From Nyssa sinensis (Eukaryota > Streptophyta > Magnoliopsida > Cornales > Nyssaceae): a stretch of 64,000 bases of DNA. A program made the translations under genes and the position numbers. The notes under the pieces are model-generated. The model had not been told where the DNA came from. It made no database searches and saw only the letters and a program-made list of their open reading frames with translations. Positions 50,501-63,049 of this stretch are shown here, piece after piece (within the stretch, counting starts at the first letter, position 1; each line of letters begins with the position of its first letter). The stretch is from NCBI GenBank assembly GCA_008638375.1, contig CM018032.1, forward strand, positions 59,773,382-59,837,381. Direction: 5' to 3'.

Positions 50501-50938
50501 AAGTAGAGAAGCTCCATTGACAAAGCCATGTATCTCTTTCCATAATTTTTAACTGATAATTTCATTCAACTATGCTCTATAAATCATGAAAGCAACTCGA
50601 ATAGCTTCTAACTATTATGCCATGTTCTTATAATTTTACACGACATGGTGCATGTATTGTTGGATCGGAGAAATTATCGTATATTCTGAGATCATTGATC
50701 ATGTTAATGGTATTAGCCAATCATGAGGTCCAAGATATACGAAAGTTATTTTTTTTCCCTCTAAAAATCTAATATGTTATATACATGATAACTTTTATTG
50801 GGTCCAGAACTATACAATAATTTTTCAGTTTGTCGGTGTAAGTTTTACAAGGAAGAGAAATTCTAGTTTGAAGCATAGACTAAGTCAAGCATAATATGTT
50901 ATGTGGATGAAGTTGTCTGACTTTAAAGGAACAAAAAT
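47515..50938. other. ABCB19 3' flank and intergenic DNA
   Basis: The ABCB19 3' UTR probably ends near 47,720. A short tandem repeat with a period of about 40 bp lies at 48,575-48,680. The remainder is AT-rich without recognised genes. Confidence 0.55.
48575..48680 (+). repeat. Short tandem repeat, period about 40 bp
   Basis: The unit (A/G)GTGCTAGT(G/A)AATGCA, then ATCTTAATATATGTA, occurs about two and a half times, the last copy ending in CTTGATACTAGTCAATGAA. The copies are slightly diverged. Confidence 0.8.
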
Positions 50939-51442
50939 GGTAAATTATATTGACTTCTCTGATATTTCTAACAATTACAAAGATATCTCTCGAACTTTTT
51001 GAAATTGCATTATCTTACTTCCTGTATTTTTACTGACAAATCACACATATCTCCCCAGTCCAGTTTTTTCCTTCAAAATAATAAAAGTGTCTCTTTAATT
51101 TATTTTATTTTTCAGTTTCTCAATTTGACCATTTTTAAAATTTTTTATTTTCAATTAAATATTGATTAAAACATTCTTGATAAAAAAGTAAAAATTTAAG
51201 TTATTTATTTTTATATAAAATGAAAAAAAATTCTTTAAAAAATTTAGTCAAAATTGAAAAAATGTAAAAATAAAAAATACGAAAGGGATATTTTTTGTCA
51301 TTTTGGAAAAAATTAGAAAGGAGGGGATGTATCTGTAATTCGTCAGAAAAAGTAGGGAAAGTAAGGCAGTGTAATTTTAGAAATATCAGAATAAGTGTTT
51401 TGTAATTGTGAGAAACTCCAGAAAAAATTTGTGTAATTTACC
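50939..51442. mobile_element. MITE-like foldback element, copy 2 (about 504 bp)
   Basis: The left end reads GGTAAATTATATTGACTTCT and the right end, reverse-complemented, reads GGTAAATTACACAAATTTTT. Both arms share CTGATATTTCTAA and ACAATTACAAA. Subterminal CACACATATCTCCCC faces a GGGGATGTATCTG on the right. The interior TTTCAATTAAATATTGATTA and AAGTTATTTATTTT blocks match copy 1 at 2,669-3,129. Noncoding, so non-autonomous. Confidence 0.7.
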
Positions 51443-54400
51443 TAAAAAAATTATATACGGTTGGTAAACTATGATTTCATAAACTATGAACCTGGTTCAC
51501 CCAAGAATTACTCAAAACAAAGAGTGAAAATTTAGTAAATGGGAACAAGTCACATGCATGTTGCAAAGAAGGGGGTGGCAGAACCCTAATTGAACTTCAG
51601 TGTAGAGGTGGCCCCTCTGGCCTTATCTCTGTTAGATTCTGGATATGGAGGGAGGGTCCTGAGTCCTGTGGCTCCTGCATGCATGCCCTTTCTCCTCTAC
51701 CAGTCTCCTCTTGTTTCTACTATATATACAGATATTGTGTGAGGGAATAATGTCTGCCCCAATGTATATGTTGACTGTTTTGGTCATCACTCTGAAAGCT
51801 CCAGCCCATTATTCAGGCCGTATTGTTTTGTTTTCTTGACTAAAAGACTGTTTGATAGGTCAATTCCAAGGCATTGATTCCAACCATACTCAAATTTATT
51901 TATTGTTCACAACAAACAATACTACTTGTTTTTTTTGGGGTGCCCCAACTTTCTTTTTGCTCTTTGAACTACTTGCTGTCTAGTAGTTTTGGGAAACTCA
52001 TTATTGTTAAGTCACTTTGATTTGGGGCACTAAATCTTATATCAATCTTATAATGAATATTTGGGTAACACTGAATGTTTTGTGGGCTAATATTTGCTTT
52101 TTGTTGATACTAAATCCTAGAATCGAGATATTTTTCGATAGATTTAACACTCTACGTCACAATATATTCTTTTAATGATATTCTGTCATATATATTATGT
52201 TTTTCTAAAAATGATGGACCATAGTACATATAACAAAATATTATTAAAATGACACATTGCCTATAGTACTGTACCAATCTCATTGAAGAATTTTCCCTTA
52301 GGTTGGGAGAAAAAGTTGAGAAAGTCTTATTTTATGATTTTATGCTTAGATTTGAGTATTTAGTACCCATTTGACTGAGCGGTGTAAAAGTGTTGTCCGA
52401 GTAAAACAGTTAGATAAAAGTATTGTTTGAATTAAGTAATTAAATCTTCAAATGATTAACAACTATTAAATTAAAATTTATAATTTATAATGAACTTGAA
52501 CAATTTAATAGAAAAAATTAGATTTACCAACTAAAAAAGTTGTGACTAATAAATGTGGTTTGAAATTCCATTCCAAACAGCCTAAGTGTGATTTGAAGAG
52601 CTCAAAATGCGTTAAATACATTTGAAAAGCTAATCCAAGCATAGTTTTAGTGGAGCTCACGTAAATTTTATCATAATATTCAAATTTAAACGACAGTATT
52701 ACTGTGAGACCTTCTTACTAAACTTTTTTTTCAGGATTGAGTTCCATCCTGTGTGTATATAAAATTCAAAGAAATGGTGATTCCAGTCAAATGTGGTAAA
52801 AAGAAATGAAAATATATGGAGAGGAACCAAACTCTTAAAATTAACACCCCAGGTAAAAATAAAAACAAATAATAATAAAGTGGGAAGAAAAATAAATGGG
52901 AGGACAAAATGAGAATGGGCTTTTCCAACAATATTTCACTTGTCACAATTTAAGGCACAATGAAGATCTGGAGCTTGCCTGACTTAAAGAGTAAACAGAG
53001 TCCCACAGTCATGCTCAGAAAAGCATTCATGAATTTTATTGCATGAAAAGTCTTACAAACAGAGCTGTAAGGCAAACACCTTTTTTGCAGAAGAGTTCTG
53101 TACTTCCCTCATTGAAACATTTCAATCTCTTTGTGCTCCTGCCTCTAAGCTGACTTTTAATTCTATTTAGTTGGATAAAAATTATTATAGATAATTGGTT
53201 GTATAAAAATAATTAAGGCACAATCACTTGGATGATTTATTTGGTGTTTGATCAACATTTTTTAAAAGTAATTTTAAATATAAATTTTCCTTTTTAAATT
53301 TTATCTAATGGATGTTTTGTATATATAAAAATATATATGACTTATATAATTACTAAATTAATATAAGTTATATATATATATATATAATATGGTAAGTAAA
53401 TAATGTAATTGAAGTCGCGTGTGCAATAGTATATTATAAATGCACACATGACATATCATCTAATCATTAGACCCATTAAATTAGGAATATCGAATAATTT
53501 TTCATTTTTATGGAGCCTTCCATCCGACACGTGTTTGGCCATTTGTAATACTCCTATTCCATATCAATTGGGTGAGAATAATTTGATTGGTATATAATAC
53601 ATCATAAGCTTGTTACTAACAACTTGAGCTTAAGTTTTTAACTCATAATATTGTAAACTCTTCAAGTTGTTAGGACAGTGGGTTTGGACGTTATATTTCT
53701 GGTCTCAACGCTAGTTCCCAAAGGCCGAGAAGGATCAAAATTCACCTCATAAAGACGTGTGGTCCTAAAATGAAGAGATTTGTGGTATCAGAACTTATTT
53801 TCAAAAGCCGGGAGAGATTTAGACGCATCCCACAAAATGTGTGGTCTTAAATTGGGGAGAATGCTTGAATAAATCCTTGAGCAAGTGTCCAAACACTGTA
53901 AACATTAGAATTGAATAATCAATCAGGCAAGTTGATTTTGATGTGTGAATAAAATCATGTTGCTATTATATAAACAAACAAATGCAATGAGACAATAACA
54001 TCAACTGATTTTACATATAGTCCAATTGAAACAAGTGCCTTTTGCAAATAGGGTTCAGCATCTTATTGATGATTTATTAGATTAAATTCATTTAATCAAG
54101 TGATTTGGTCAATTTATAATTATATATACACACACACACACACACACACAACATACACACATCATTAAATTGTATTGAGTGAAAAGAAGACTTGAATAGA
54201 CCATTCTTGCAAAAACAACCAACTTTAATAATTGAGATATTTTAAGAGCTCAAATGACCATATACATGTGTGTGTGTGTGTGTCTCTCAGCTTCAATCTG
54301 TAGAAGATAATGTTAATGATGAGTCTTGTCTAAAAGCCAACCGACTTTCAATAATCTAAGAGACACATTAATTGAAATTCAGACAATATGGCAGATTCAG

Positions 54401-57400
54401 AAAATCGTGACTAAGAGGTGAAAGTGTCTACATTAATTTTTAGAAGGAATTTTTATAAAAATTAAAGGAGAAAAATTCTAATTTTTATATATATTTTAAC
54501 ATAATTATAGTACAAAAATTAAATTTCTTAAATTTTTGAAGGGTTCTAGAGGTCACAGCTTAATCTATCAAAATATATTATTCGTGTTCATTTGGCCGGA
54601 TAGTCTGTGACGGCTTCACAAAGTAACTTCTACCACCCTGAAGTGGTGATCGTACCATTCCGCCAAACGAAAGCTTTCATGGTCAATTTGGTTTGAATGA
54701 GTTAAGAATTGTTTCAACGACCTGATTAAAAAGGTATGATTATATTAGATAATCATATACCCGCACTTCATTGATATAAATTATATTTTACACTGTATGA
54801 AATATAAATATTGTTATCTAAGTCAATTAAAGACACTAAATATAAAATAAGATTAGAATTATTTTATTTAATTCTCATATCCCACCAATGCCTAAGTGAT
54901 AATGTATACTCTGTCTCTATTGGCATAAGGTCGTGTTTGGGTGCAATTTGAAAAAGTAATAAATGATCTCACTTTTTTTCGACCAGAATGGTTTCTGATG
55001 GGGACCAAGAACTCTTGTTTTTTTGTGAGACACGTACCTGAAATTTCAGCTCACAATGAATTAAAAAGATTTAACACTACACATGCCACTGCTTGTTTGT
55101 CCGATCAATCAAGGAAAGGAAAGGAAATGGAAAAGAGACAGAATGGAAAATTAATTTTTTTCGCGTTTCATTTCTTACTTAAATAACACTTAACTCACTT
55201 AAATAAAATTTTATTTTAATTATTTAAAATCAAATATAAAACTAGTTTTGCCATTTTACTCTACTTAAAATGAAAAAGTAAAGAAAAATAGAAAAAAATA
55301 CGTAAAATTTAAAATTTATTTATATATTTTAAATATTTTCTTTTTTCATCTATAACTAAACAAGAAAAAGTAATTTCCTAAGAACATGACTCGGTTTCAA
55401 ATTATGTAGAAAGAATCTCTTTGTATTCAAATACGTATTACAATTTTAACCTGTCATGTATGAAATTACATGATTATTTAATTTAATAAAAAAATTAAAA
55501 ATAAAATAAAATAAAACAAAAAATTACATATATATTACATACATAATAGAATGTGATTAAGACATCTAAGGTGCATTTTATGATCACAGAAATGCAAAGA
55601 AACCATGGGCCTTGGCCTGTGGTGGACACCGGCACCCCTAATATTTCTTGGACCTAGTATGCGTTATACTTTTTTGGGCTAAATTCTGACGAAGGGTGTT
55701 CAGCCATGGGCTCTAATACAGACCCAATAAGTAATTCTTGGGCCATTAATGCCTGGATAATTCTCGGACCTAACGATGTCGATGGGTAGGAAACCAAATG
55801 TCATTGAGCTTTTCGGCCGAAAATGTCTTCCAAATATATCTCGGCCCAGATAGCATAAACTCTTCTCGTGAATCACATTCTGTCCTCTCTCTCAACTTTG
55901 CTAAGGCCCAACCACGCAAGTTGGCAATAGCCTTTCAAAATCCATATCTGAATTTCCCTCCAGAGAGCCAAATGATTCAAAAATTGAGGATCTACCACAT
56001 GGTGACCAATGCATCTAGACAATGTTTGTAACCAAAGTTGGGCTAATCTTGCCAAGGTTCCAAATCCAGCATTATGTCGACTTTCCAAACTAGGCCCAAA
56101 CCAAGGTATACTACCCAATGTTAAGCGTTCTACCTCACTCACCAAGAGTCTATTTGAGAAATGATAGAACTAATTTTGTAGAATATAAATAAATTAGTTT
56201 TAAATTTTTTTTTGATTTGGTAAGCATCTTTTAAAAGTTTATTGGTTCATATTTGGTCCTAACAAATATTTAAAACTTGAACAAAGTCAGACTAGAAACT
56301 AGTTAGATTTTTTAAAAACTAGATAACTTAATAGGGGTGGTTCTAACATGATTTAATTTGAAAAATTTTCAAATAGCTCCCAAGTTTAGAACTTTACAAA
56401 CATCATATGGGTGTGTGATCCGTGATGTACATACACCAATCTAATGTAAAACAAGTGGCTGATGACTTCTTAAAGCAGTAAAAACATAAGTAGTCCAAAT
56501 CGAAACTAATTTTCGAGTGAAACGGATTACCCATACTCGAAATCATCCTATTCTAATATTTCAACGAACTTAACAACTTGTTCCTATAACTAGGAGCAAC
56601 CTTTGAGTTTTTAAACCAAGTTTATTCATTTAGGCAATAAATTTAACGTAATTAGAATCATTTTTATTATTTATAATAAATTTTAGATTTGTAATTAATT
56701 TGCATAGAAAATTTGGAATGGCATGCAGTTTGTGACTATCTTTTTATTTTTATTTTATCTAGTCTTAATTTTTTCAGAAAGTCCCAATTTTAATTTATTC
56801 CGAATTTTCTTATTTTTTCAATTTCTCTAATTTATTAATTTTACTAGGTGTCTTTTAACTCTTTAAAAATGATGTAATAAAAATTAGTTTCAAATTTAAA
56901 AAATTCTTTTTTCTTATTAAATTAATAATTTTTATATTATTTATAATTTGAAATATTCAACATATTCAATTTATTTTCACGTTTTTAAACCACCTCGCAG
57001 TCATGTTCAAAGTTATGAGGTATGCAACTGATCCCAGCAATTCTCATCCAATGTTTCAAAGTTAAAATAATAATGGCCAGCTTGAGTGGTTTCGATGATT
57101 TTAGCGTGGTTAATTAGGAGTCTTAGAGTCCGAGTCGCTGAAATAGGGGAATTACACCAACCAAAACAATAAGTATATGTGAATCTATACTAATTATATA
57201 TATGAATCTATACCACTCTTGCTGCTAACTCTTTTTGAAGCACTGTCGCGCGCACGCACACCAAATCTAGTCCAATGTTCTATTTCCATTCTTCACTGAA
57301 GCCCATGCCTTAAAAGCCCCACGATTGGAGGTGAAGGCTTAGAACTATATTCTCACATCATCTTCGGCGCTCTCATCGTTCCATATATATATATATATAT

Positions 57401-57536
57401 AACACTACATGTTTATATCCATCACTCTGAATATTATTTCCTATCACAATGATGACTCCCATTTTCTTAAAAATGTTGTATTTTAATTTGGAGGATGGCT
57501 TTATTTGATTACTTTGGAATATAATTATAAGTAATG

Positions 57537-57578
<42 letters not shown>

Positions 57579-57720
57579 AAAAGGATTTTTTTCATTCTTG
57601 AATCCAAGGTAATGGATAAATTTTAATAAATACATGTGAGTTGTTCATCTTATTTTTAAAAATAAAATAAAGTGAGAAAATTTATTATATTTAATATTTT
57701 TATAATATTATTAAAACAGA
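51443..57720. other. Gene-poor intergenic DNA
   Basis: No recognisable gene is present. The stretch contains TA runs (53,369-53,388, 57,383-57,401), CA and GT microsatellites (54,128-54,150, 54,268-54,284), a TA/GT compound repeat (57,537-57,579), an LTR-like motif (53,640-53,880) and a GGCC-rich stretch (55,600-55,860). The open frames at 52,731-52,946 (-), 54,941-55,186 and 55,798-56,145 look like chance. Confidence 0.55.
53640..53880 (+). mobile_element. Degenerate LTR-retrotransposon-like fragment
   Basis: GTGGTATCAGAACTTATTTT at about 53,786 resembles the plant initiator-Met tRNA primer-binding-site region (TGGTATCAGAGC). Two related phrases flank it, AAAGACGTGTGGTCCTAAAA and AAATGTGTGGTCTTAAATTG, each followed by a gAgA-rich stretch. 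No polyprotein reading frame remains. Confidence 0.35.
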
Positions 57721-57721
57721 T

Positions 57722-58191
57722 AAAACCTGCCGGATGCTATTGGCATGACAGACAAACAAGCAATAACTTTGAGTCTTTTACTATTTCTTAGGTCTAAGGG
57801 GCAATAGTTATGCAGAGTCACATACAGACAAGTGGAAAAAAAATATGTGCGCCGGTGTATATTTATTTTCCATTTGTGGTTGCAAAACTTTTTCGTTCTG
57901 GGTAAGATGATACAGCTTTATCAGATGATAGGACCATGAGAACCTGCAGCTTCTAACTTCTGACCATTGCAAAATGCATGTACAGTTGATATAACAGTAA
58001 AACTTTGTATAATCATTATATATTTACAAGTTTTGACTGCAATATTATTGAAGCTGATCAGAAAACCTTCCCCATGTTATAACCATATCTTCAAGCATGA
58101 CGAACAAGCTATAACTTTGACCATTTCCTAGGTCTAAAGTGCAATTTCGATACACCCACATACCGACGGAAACAAAACATGTGTGTTTATA

Positions 58192-58234
<43 letters not shown>

Positions 58235-58355
58235 ATTGCAAGACTTATTTTTTATTCTAGTTATATGAAACAACTTTATCAGAGGAGAACCTGAAACTTC
58301 TAATCATTGCAAAATGTATAGTTCATATAACAGTAAATCTTTGTATAATAAGTGA
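57722..58355 (+). repeat. Direct duplication of about 340 bp, 2.5 kb upstream of PRE
   Basis: Unit 1 (57,722-58,030) and unit 2 (58,062-58,355) share CATTGCAAAATG at 57,965 and 58,305, a spacing of 340 bp. They also share ATAACTTTGA, TTTCTTAGGTCTAA / TTTCCTAGGTCTAA, AGAACCTG and ATATAACAGTAAA. The second unit carries a long TA microsatellite (58,197-58,232). The copies are clearly diverged. Confidence 0.85.
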
Positions 58356-59465
58356 TCATGCAAGAAAACATTTTGTTGGATAATTGTTATGAATTATTCT
58401 TGATCTTTGGATGTTACTTGAAAAATGGGCTCAAACGTAAAGGCTTGAAATTTTCTTTTAAACTTATTTTGTTTGGATATATCTGACTTGATTTGTCTCT
58501 TATTTTATAACTCACGTATATAAAGATAATGTTTTTTAAAATTTTTTTTATAAAATGATAGTCAATTTTGTGTAAGTCATTGTTGAGTATAAAATAAATT
58601 TCGAGTCTTTTAAATATTTTGTTCTTATAATTTACTCCATATATAATAAATTAACTAGCATTCGTCATGGAGATAAGTATTTTACTAAACCACGAATATC
58701 ATGTATATAATTTCTATGTAATTTTGTTTATTTTTCATATTTAAACTCAATTTATTATTTATTTTTATCGCTTTCACACAATATTTACAACCATCCATGA
58801 TAAGAATAATTAACCCTAGAAATAAACCAAAAAACAAATATTGATTATAATGAATGAACATGTTGGTTGTTAGCAAAAACAATACTTATGAATTAGTGAT
58901 AGTGATGTCAATGAGAGGTATATATGAATTGTGTGTGTGTGGTGAACATATCAAATGGGTCATCAAATTTCCTTTATTACACGTGACAGTGCTGGACAAA
59001 CATGAAAAATTAAATTACTTTGCCTCTTTATATAATATATATCTTTTTTTTGTTGGACATGCCACGTGTCATGTTGTCCGTAGAGGGGAAAAAGCATGCA
59101 TGTGACAAGAAAGTTTGACAATCAAGGTTGAAACACTCTCGTGGTTATGTTCCTAACAAGGAGGAAATACAATAATTGGTGAGACTTTGCTGAGTGAGTC
59201 TGCATGCTACACTTTGTTGTCCAAGTCCTCTTTACCTTGACATTTGCATGTAATCAGATTCATACAATCAAATCATGTTTTGATGGGCAGATGTATAGCC
59301 ATGTGCCAGTCTTGTGATTCACATATTGTTTTGATTGTTGTAGGGTTTCGGTGCTGCATTTTCCATACTGTTTACATACATAGTACTTCTACTTGAACCT
59401 CAACTTTCCCATCCAGCGACTCATAAAAGTGATTCTTTTCTTTGTGGGACATCGGATGGGTTAAA
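58356..59465. other. Intergenic DNA
   Basis: No recognised gene is seen. The frame 58,854-59,105 has no known resemblance. Confidence 0.5.
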
Positions 59466-60250
59466 TTTATTCAGTTTTACTTTTATTAGGAGAGAGGCTT
59501 CTACAACTCGATCCGATCAAGATTTTGAGACGGTTAGATTTGTTCAATTTTATATTCGTAATTAGCAGAGAAACTATTTTTATAATTTGAAAAAGTTATT
59601 CAATCTTTTTATGACTTGAATCCGAGATCTCGGGAGGGTTAGATTTATTCAATCAATTGGGATATTCAGTCTTACCTTTTATAAGCGGAGATGTTATTTC
59701 TGAGTTTCGGACGAAAGTTTTCGAGAGGGGTGTAGATTTATTCAGTCTTACTTTCATAAATAAAGAAGCTATTTTTACAACTCGAGATGTATTCAGTCTT
59801 TTTGTGACTTGCACCTGAGATCTCGAGAGGGTTGAATTTATTTGATCATGAGGGTTAGACTTATTCAATCTTACTTTCATAAGAGGAAATGTTATTTTTG
59901 CAACTTGAGCTTGAGATTTATTTGATTTTTTTATGACTTGAACCTTGGATCTCACGAGGGTTAGATTTATTCAATTTTACTTTCATAAGCTAGATAAGTT
60001 ATTTTTACAACTCGATATTTATTTAGGTCATATTTTTATCTTATTTTCATAAATAGAGAGAATCGAACCCATAACCTTAAGAGGTTTAGATTTATAAAAA
60101 TTGTTTTATAATTTGAATCCGTGACTATTTGTTCAATTTTACTTTCATAAGTAAAGAAATTATTTTTTTAATTTGAACTTGAGATCTCGAAAGGAATTAA
60201 ATTTATAGAAGTTATTTTTATTACTCGAATCTGTAACCTTCAAATTATAA
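59466..60250 (+). repeat. Degenerate tandem array of about seven units
   Basis: The phrase TTATTCAATCTTACTTTCAT and variants recur at about 59,468, 59,540, 59,663, 59,738, 59,860, 59,967 and 60,130. Each is associated with GAGATCTCGAGAGGGTTAGA-like and TTATTTTTACAACT(C/T)GA-like phrases. Spacing alternates between roughly 75 and 110-160 bp, so unit length is irregular. The minus-strand open frame 59,653-59,955 is a by-product that repeats MKVRLNKS twice. Confidence 0.75.
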
Positions 60251-60295
60251 TAAAATAATTTTATCGTTACACAAAAGTTGATCCTTTCAATCAAT

Positions 60296-60296
60296 A

Positions 60297-60329
<33 letters not shown>

Positions 60330-60332
60330 GTA
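60296..60332 (+). repeat. TA microsatellite
   Basis: TA repeats are interrupted by one CA. They lie about 550 bp upstream of the PRE start codon. Confidence 0.9.
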
Positions 60333-60724
60333 TGTATGAATGAATCATAAATCATATGATTTAAAACCCATAGTACAGTTGGCATGATGTCATTTGTGAG
60401 TGCAAATTGCATTCACAAAGTCTAATTAGAGGGATCAGTATCCAAAAACCACATGGTCTTGCATATTGAGACGTACGCATGAAGGCCCACCTTGTTACCG
60501 CAAATACAAACACATTTCTTTAAGCCACTTGAGATCAAACCCCTAGCTGGGAACACAAAAATAAAAAGTATGACCCTTCTCTCTCTCTCTCTCTCCAAAA
60601 TAACAAAGCCAAGTCCACTGCTTTCTCCAAGACACTAGTCTTCTTCACATTCAACATCACTGTCTATGCTAGCTATTGTACTATTCTTTTTCTCTTCTGC
60701 TGTCTTCTTTTCTGGTCCTTCCCC

Positions 60725-60881
60725 TTTATATCTCTCTTATCATCACTTGCTTCGATCATACTCAATCAACACATCTTCTTCTCCTCCATAAGCCTTAGAA
60801 AAACTTCTTCTATATCTCTGTCTCTCTTATTTCATATTGAACCAGTACCCCAGACCCAATCAGAGAGACCGTATTGTAAAA
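60725..60881 (+). promoter_or_regulatory. PRE core promoter and 5' UTR
   Basis: CCCTTTATATCTC at about 60,722-60,734 is TATA-like. It is followed by a pyrimidine-rich leader. An ATG-free leader from about 60,755 to the start at 60,882 supports the chosen start. Confidence 0.45.
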
Positions 60882-62108
60882 ATGTCTGGCAGAAGGTCAA
60901 GGCAGTCAGGAGCGAGTACTTCAAGGATCACAGATGATCAGATCATTGAACTTGTGTCCAAGTTGCAGCAACTTCTTCCTGAGATTCGCAATAGGCGCAC
61001 AGAGAAGGTAGTTTATAAACATCACTCTCTCTTTCTTTGTGTGTGTGTGTATGTACCTGCATATCTATATATGTGAATATGTTTGTCGGTGTGTCGATGT
61101 GTACATATACATGCATGCTTACATATATAGGCGTGTTCTTACATATATAAATTAATTCTTGTGTGCAGTTGAAATCCTATATATACAGGCCAACAGCACA
61201 GCAGTACTGCAATAATATATGAGTATGTGTGTGTGTGTGCATATCGATCTGAATATGTTTGTTTGTGTGAGTACATGTATACATATACATGCATACAAAT
61301 ATAGGCGTGTCTTGAATATAAAATATTCAAGTATAGAAGGCCAACAGCAGTACTGCAGTAATATATATCTTATATGCCATTCTGGCACGGCACATGTGCC
61401 ACTTGTCAAGTGTATTGGAGCACACAAAGTAATTAAATAGTAGCCCCGTGGGTGTTTAGTAGCCTCAGGCCTTGCCATCCGGGAACATATTCCTTGGAAT
61501 TCAGCTTTCTCATTCACCTAGGTTTTATACATAATTAGTTGCATCAGTCCATTAAACTTTTAGAATAATCAGCTGCTAACATGATATTAACACAAGTCTC
61601 CAACATTCAAGATTTTTAGAGATTCCAGTACCATGGTTGCACCTAAATGGTTCAAACATGCAAATAAAATTTCATATACAAAAGGAGTTTGGGACACTAC
61701 ATGTATATATACAAAACACCCCCTATAAAATCACACACACACACACACACACTTATAGTGAGGATACGCCTTGGCAAAACTGTAAGATTGGTCCTGAGTG
61801 CAAGTCTCGAAAACAGTCTTTGTGCACGCAGAGTAAGGCAGTGATAAGAGTCTTGTGCACTAGACTAACCCTTATATATATATATATATATTGTTTAGAC
61901 TTTAGATGTATGTGATATGTTCCTAAACTGTATTTTGGTTATGATGTATATGTAGGCATCAGCATCAAAGGTCCTACAGGAGACCTGCAACTACATAAGG
62001 AGCTTGCACAAAGAGGTGGACGACCTAAGCGACCGATTGTCCCAGCTATTGGCAACTATAGATGCTGATAGTCCAGAGGCTGCTATCATAAGGAGTTTGA
62101 TCATGTAA
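60882..62108 (+). CDS. PRE: Atypical non-DNA-binding HLH protein of the PRE/ILI family
   Basis: Exons 60882-61007 and 61956-62108 (GT-AG) encode 92 residues, the exact size of Arabidopsis PRE1. The protein begins [20 protein letters not shown]. Helix 1 is [15 protein letters not shown], the loop contains RNRRTEKASASK, helix 2 is [19 protein letters not shown], and the C terminus is the family-typical [18 protein letters not shown]. The DNA-contacting basic region is absent, as in all PRE proteins. They dimerise with inhibitory HLH proteins such as IBH1, releasing growth-promoting bHLHs downstream of gibberellin, brassinosteroid and light. The intron at codon 42/43 is family-typical. An AATAAA lies at 62,264-62,269. 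Which paralogue (PRE5 or PRE6/KIDARI-like) it is cannot be settled. As I recall, PRE5 adjoins ABCB19 in Arabidopsis. Confidence 0.95.
61008..61955 (+). other. PRE intron (948 bp)
   Basis: Apart from the duplication, it holds a CA microsatellite (61,733-61,752) and a TA run (61,873-61,891). No other feature is seen. Confidence 0.8.
61074..61375 (+). repeat. 174-bp direct duplication in the PRE intron
   Basis: AGGCGTGT occurs at 61,129 and 61,303. Both units share GAATATGTTTGT, GTACATATACATGCAT-like runs and GGCCAACAGCA...CAGTACTGCA(A/G)TAATATAT. The units are separated by a GT microsatellite at about 61,225-61,240. Confidence 0.85.
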
Positions 62109-62368
62109 TGTAATGTAATATATAGACTCTTTTAGAGTGCTCTACTTAGTTCGTCTGTCTAGGGTTTGCTTATTAGGCCACTCATGCAACGTTTGGAACT
62201 TATATATATAATATATCTAATGTCCCAGCGGACATGTAAGTGGTGTAATTAATTAAGTTGTATAATAAAAGGCCTTGTACTTGCAAAGCCTGTTATAAAA
62301 AGTTAGCTATTTGATTCTGAATTCAGTTTGTTTAATTTGACTAATTGACATTCAAAGGTTGATTAAAT

Positions 62369-62800
62369 TTTTTTTTTTTGATCAGCGAAGAGAATTTATT
62401 GATGTAAGAAAAGATATACAAGATATAAAACTTGAATAACATCAACCAAGAACAAGTGTAAAATGCATCAAGGCTTAAAGACTTCATCTCAACAAGATTG
62501 GAATCAAGCAAAAATCTAATCATATGCCAGCACAAGACCAAACAAGAGAGAAATTAAAGACCAGAAGAAAATGATAAACAAGACACCAAAACATACACCC
62601 GGAAGACCTAAGGACACCAGAACCCTTTACCACCAAAAGAAAAACCGTTGTCTGCAAAAATACATCCAGCCAACTCAAAACATTAATTGCACAATCAGAG
62701 ACCCTCGCAGACCATTCCATCCAAAACTGCCAGTCACATCTCAGAAGAAAAAAATACCACAGATCGAATGAGTTGTTGGGAGATTGACCTAGAAGGTGAA
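62369..62800 (-). mobile_element. Possible retroposed sequence with a poly(A) tail, minus strand
   Basis: The left edge is a T run (62,369-62,381). Read on the minus strand, the segment ends CATCAATAAATTCTCTTCGC, TGATC and then poly(A), with an AATAAA 15-20 bases before the tail. That is the form of a LINE 3' end or a retro-copied transcript. The open frames on both strands here show no known domain. No target duplication was found, so the right limit is a guess. Confidence 0.4.
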
Positions 62801-63049
62801 CTGAATTCCTTTATTGCTGATCTACGAACTGGAAACACCATAGATGCCCTGAACTCAAATAATTATATAGCTGCCTAAAATCCCTTGTGCTGAACTCCCT
62901 GAACTTAACTGTGTTTGAATAAGATTCCACGCATCATTCAAACTCCCTCATCATGAGGTTTATAAACCCTCAAAGCACCACCAAACTGAACTAGTGCATC
63001 TACAAATCCAATTAGCAACAATAGCAAACCTCCAATTGAGGATATATAA

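Noticed and set aside
59653..59955. 100-codon minus-strand frame with internal repeats
   Set aside because: The repeats follow the DNA tandem array rather than a protein domain. There is no start context or homology.
59466..60250. CRISPR-like array
   Set aside because: Spacing is irregular, the phrases are degenerate, the host is a plant nuclear genome and no cas-like genes exist.
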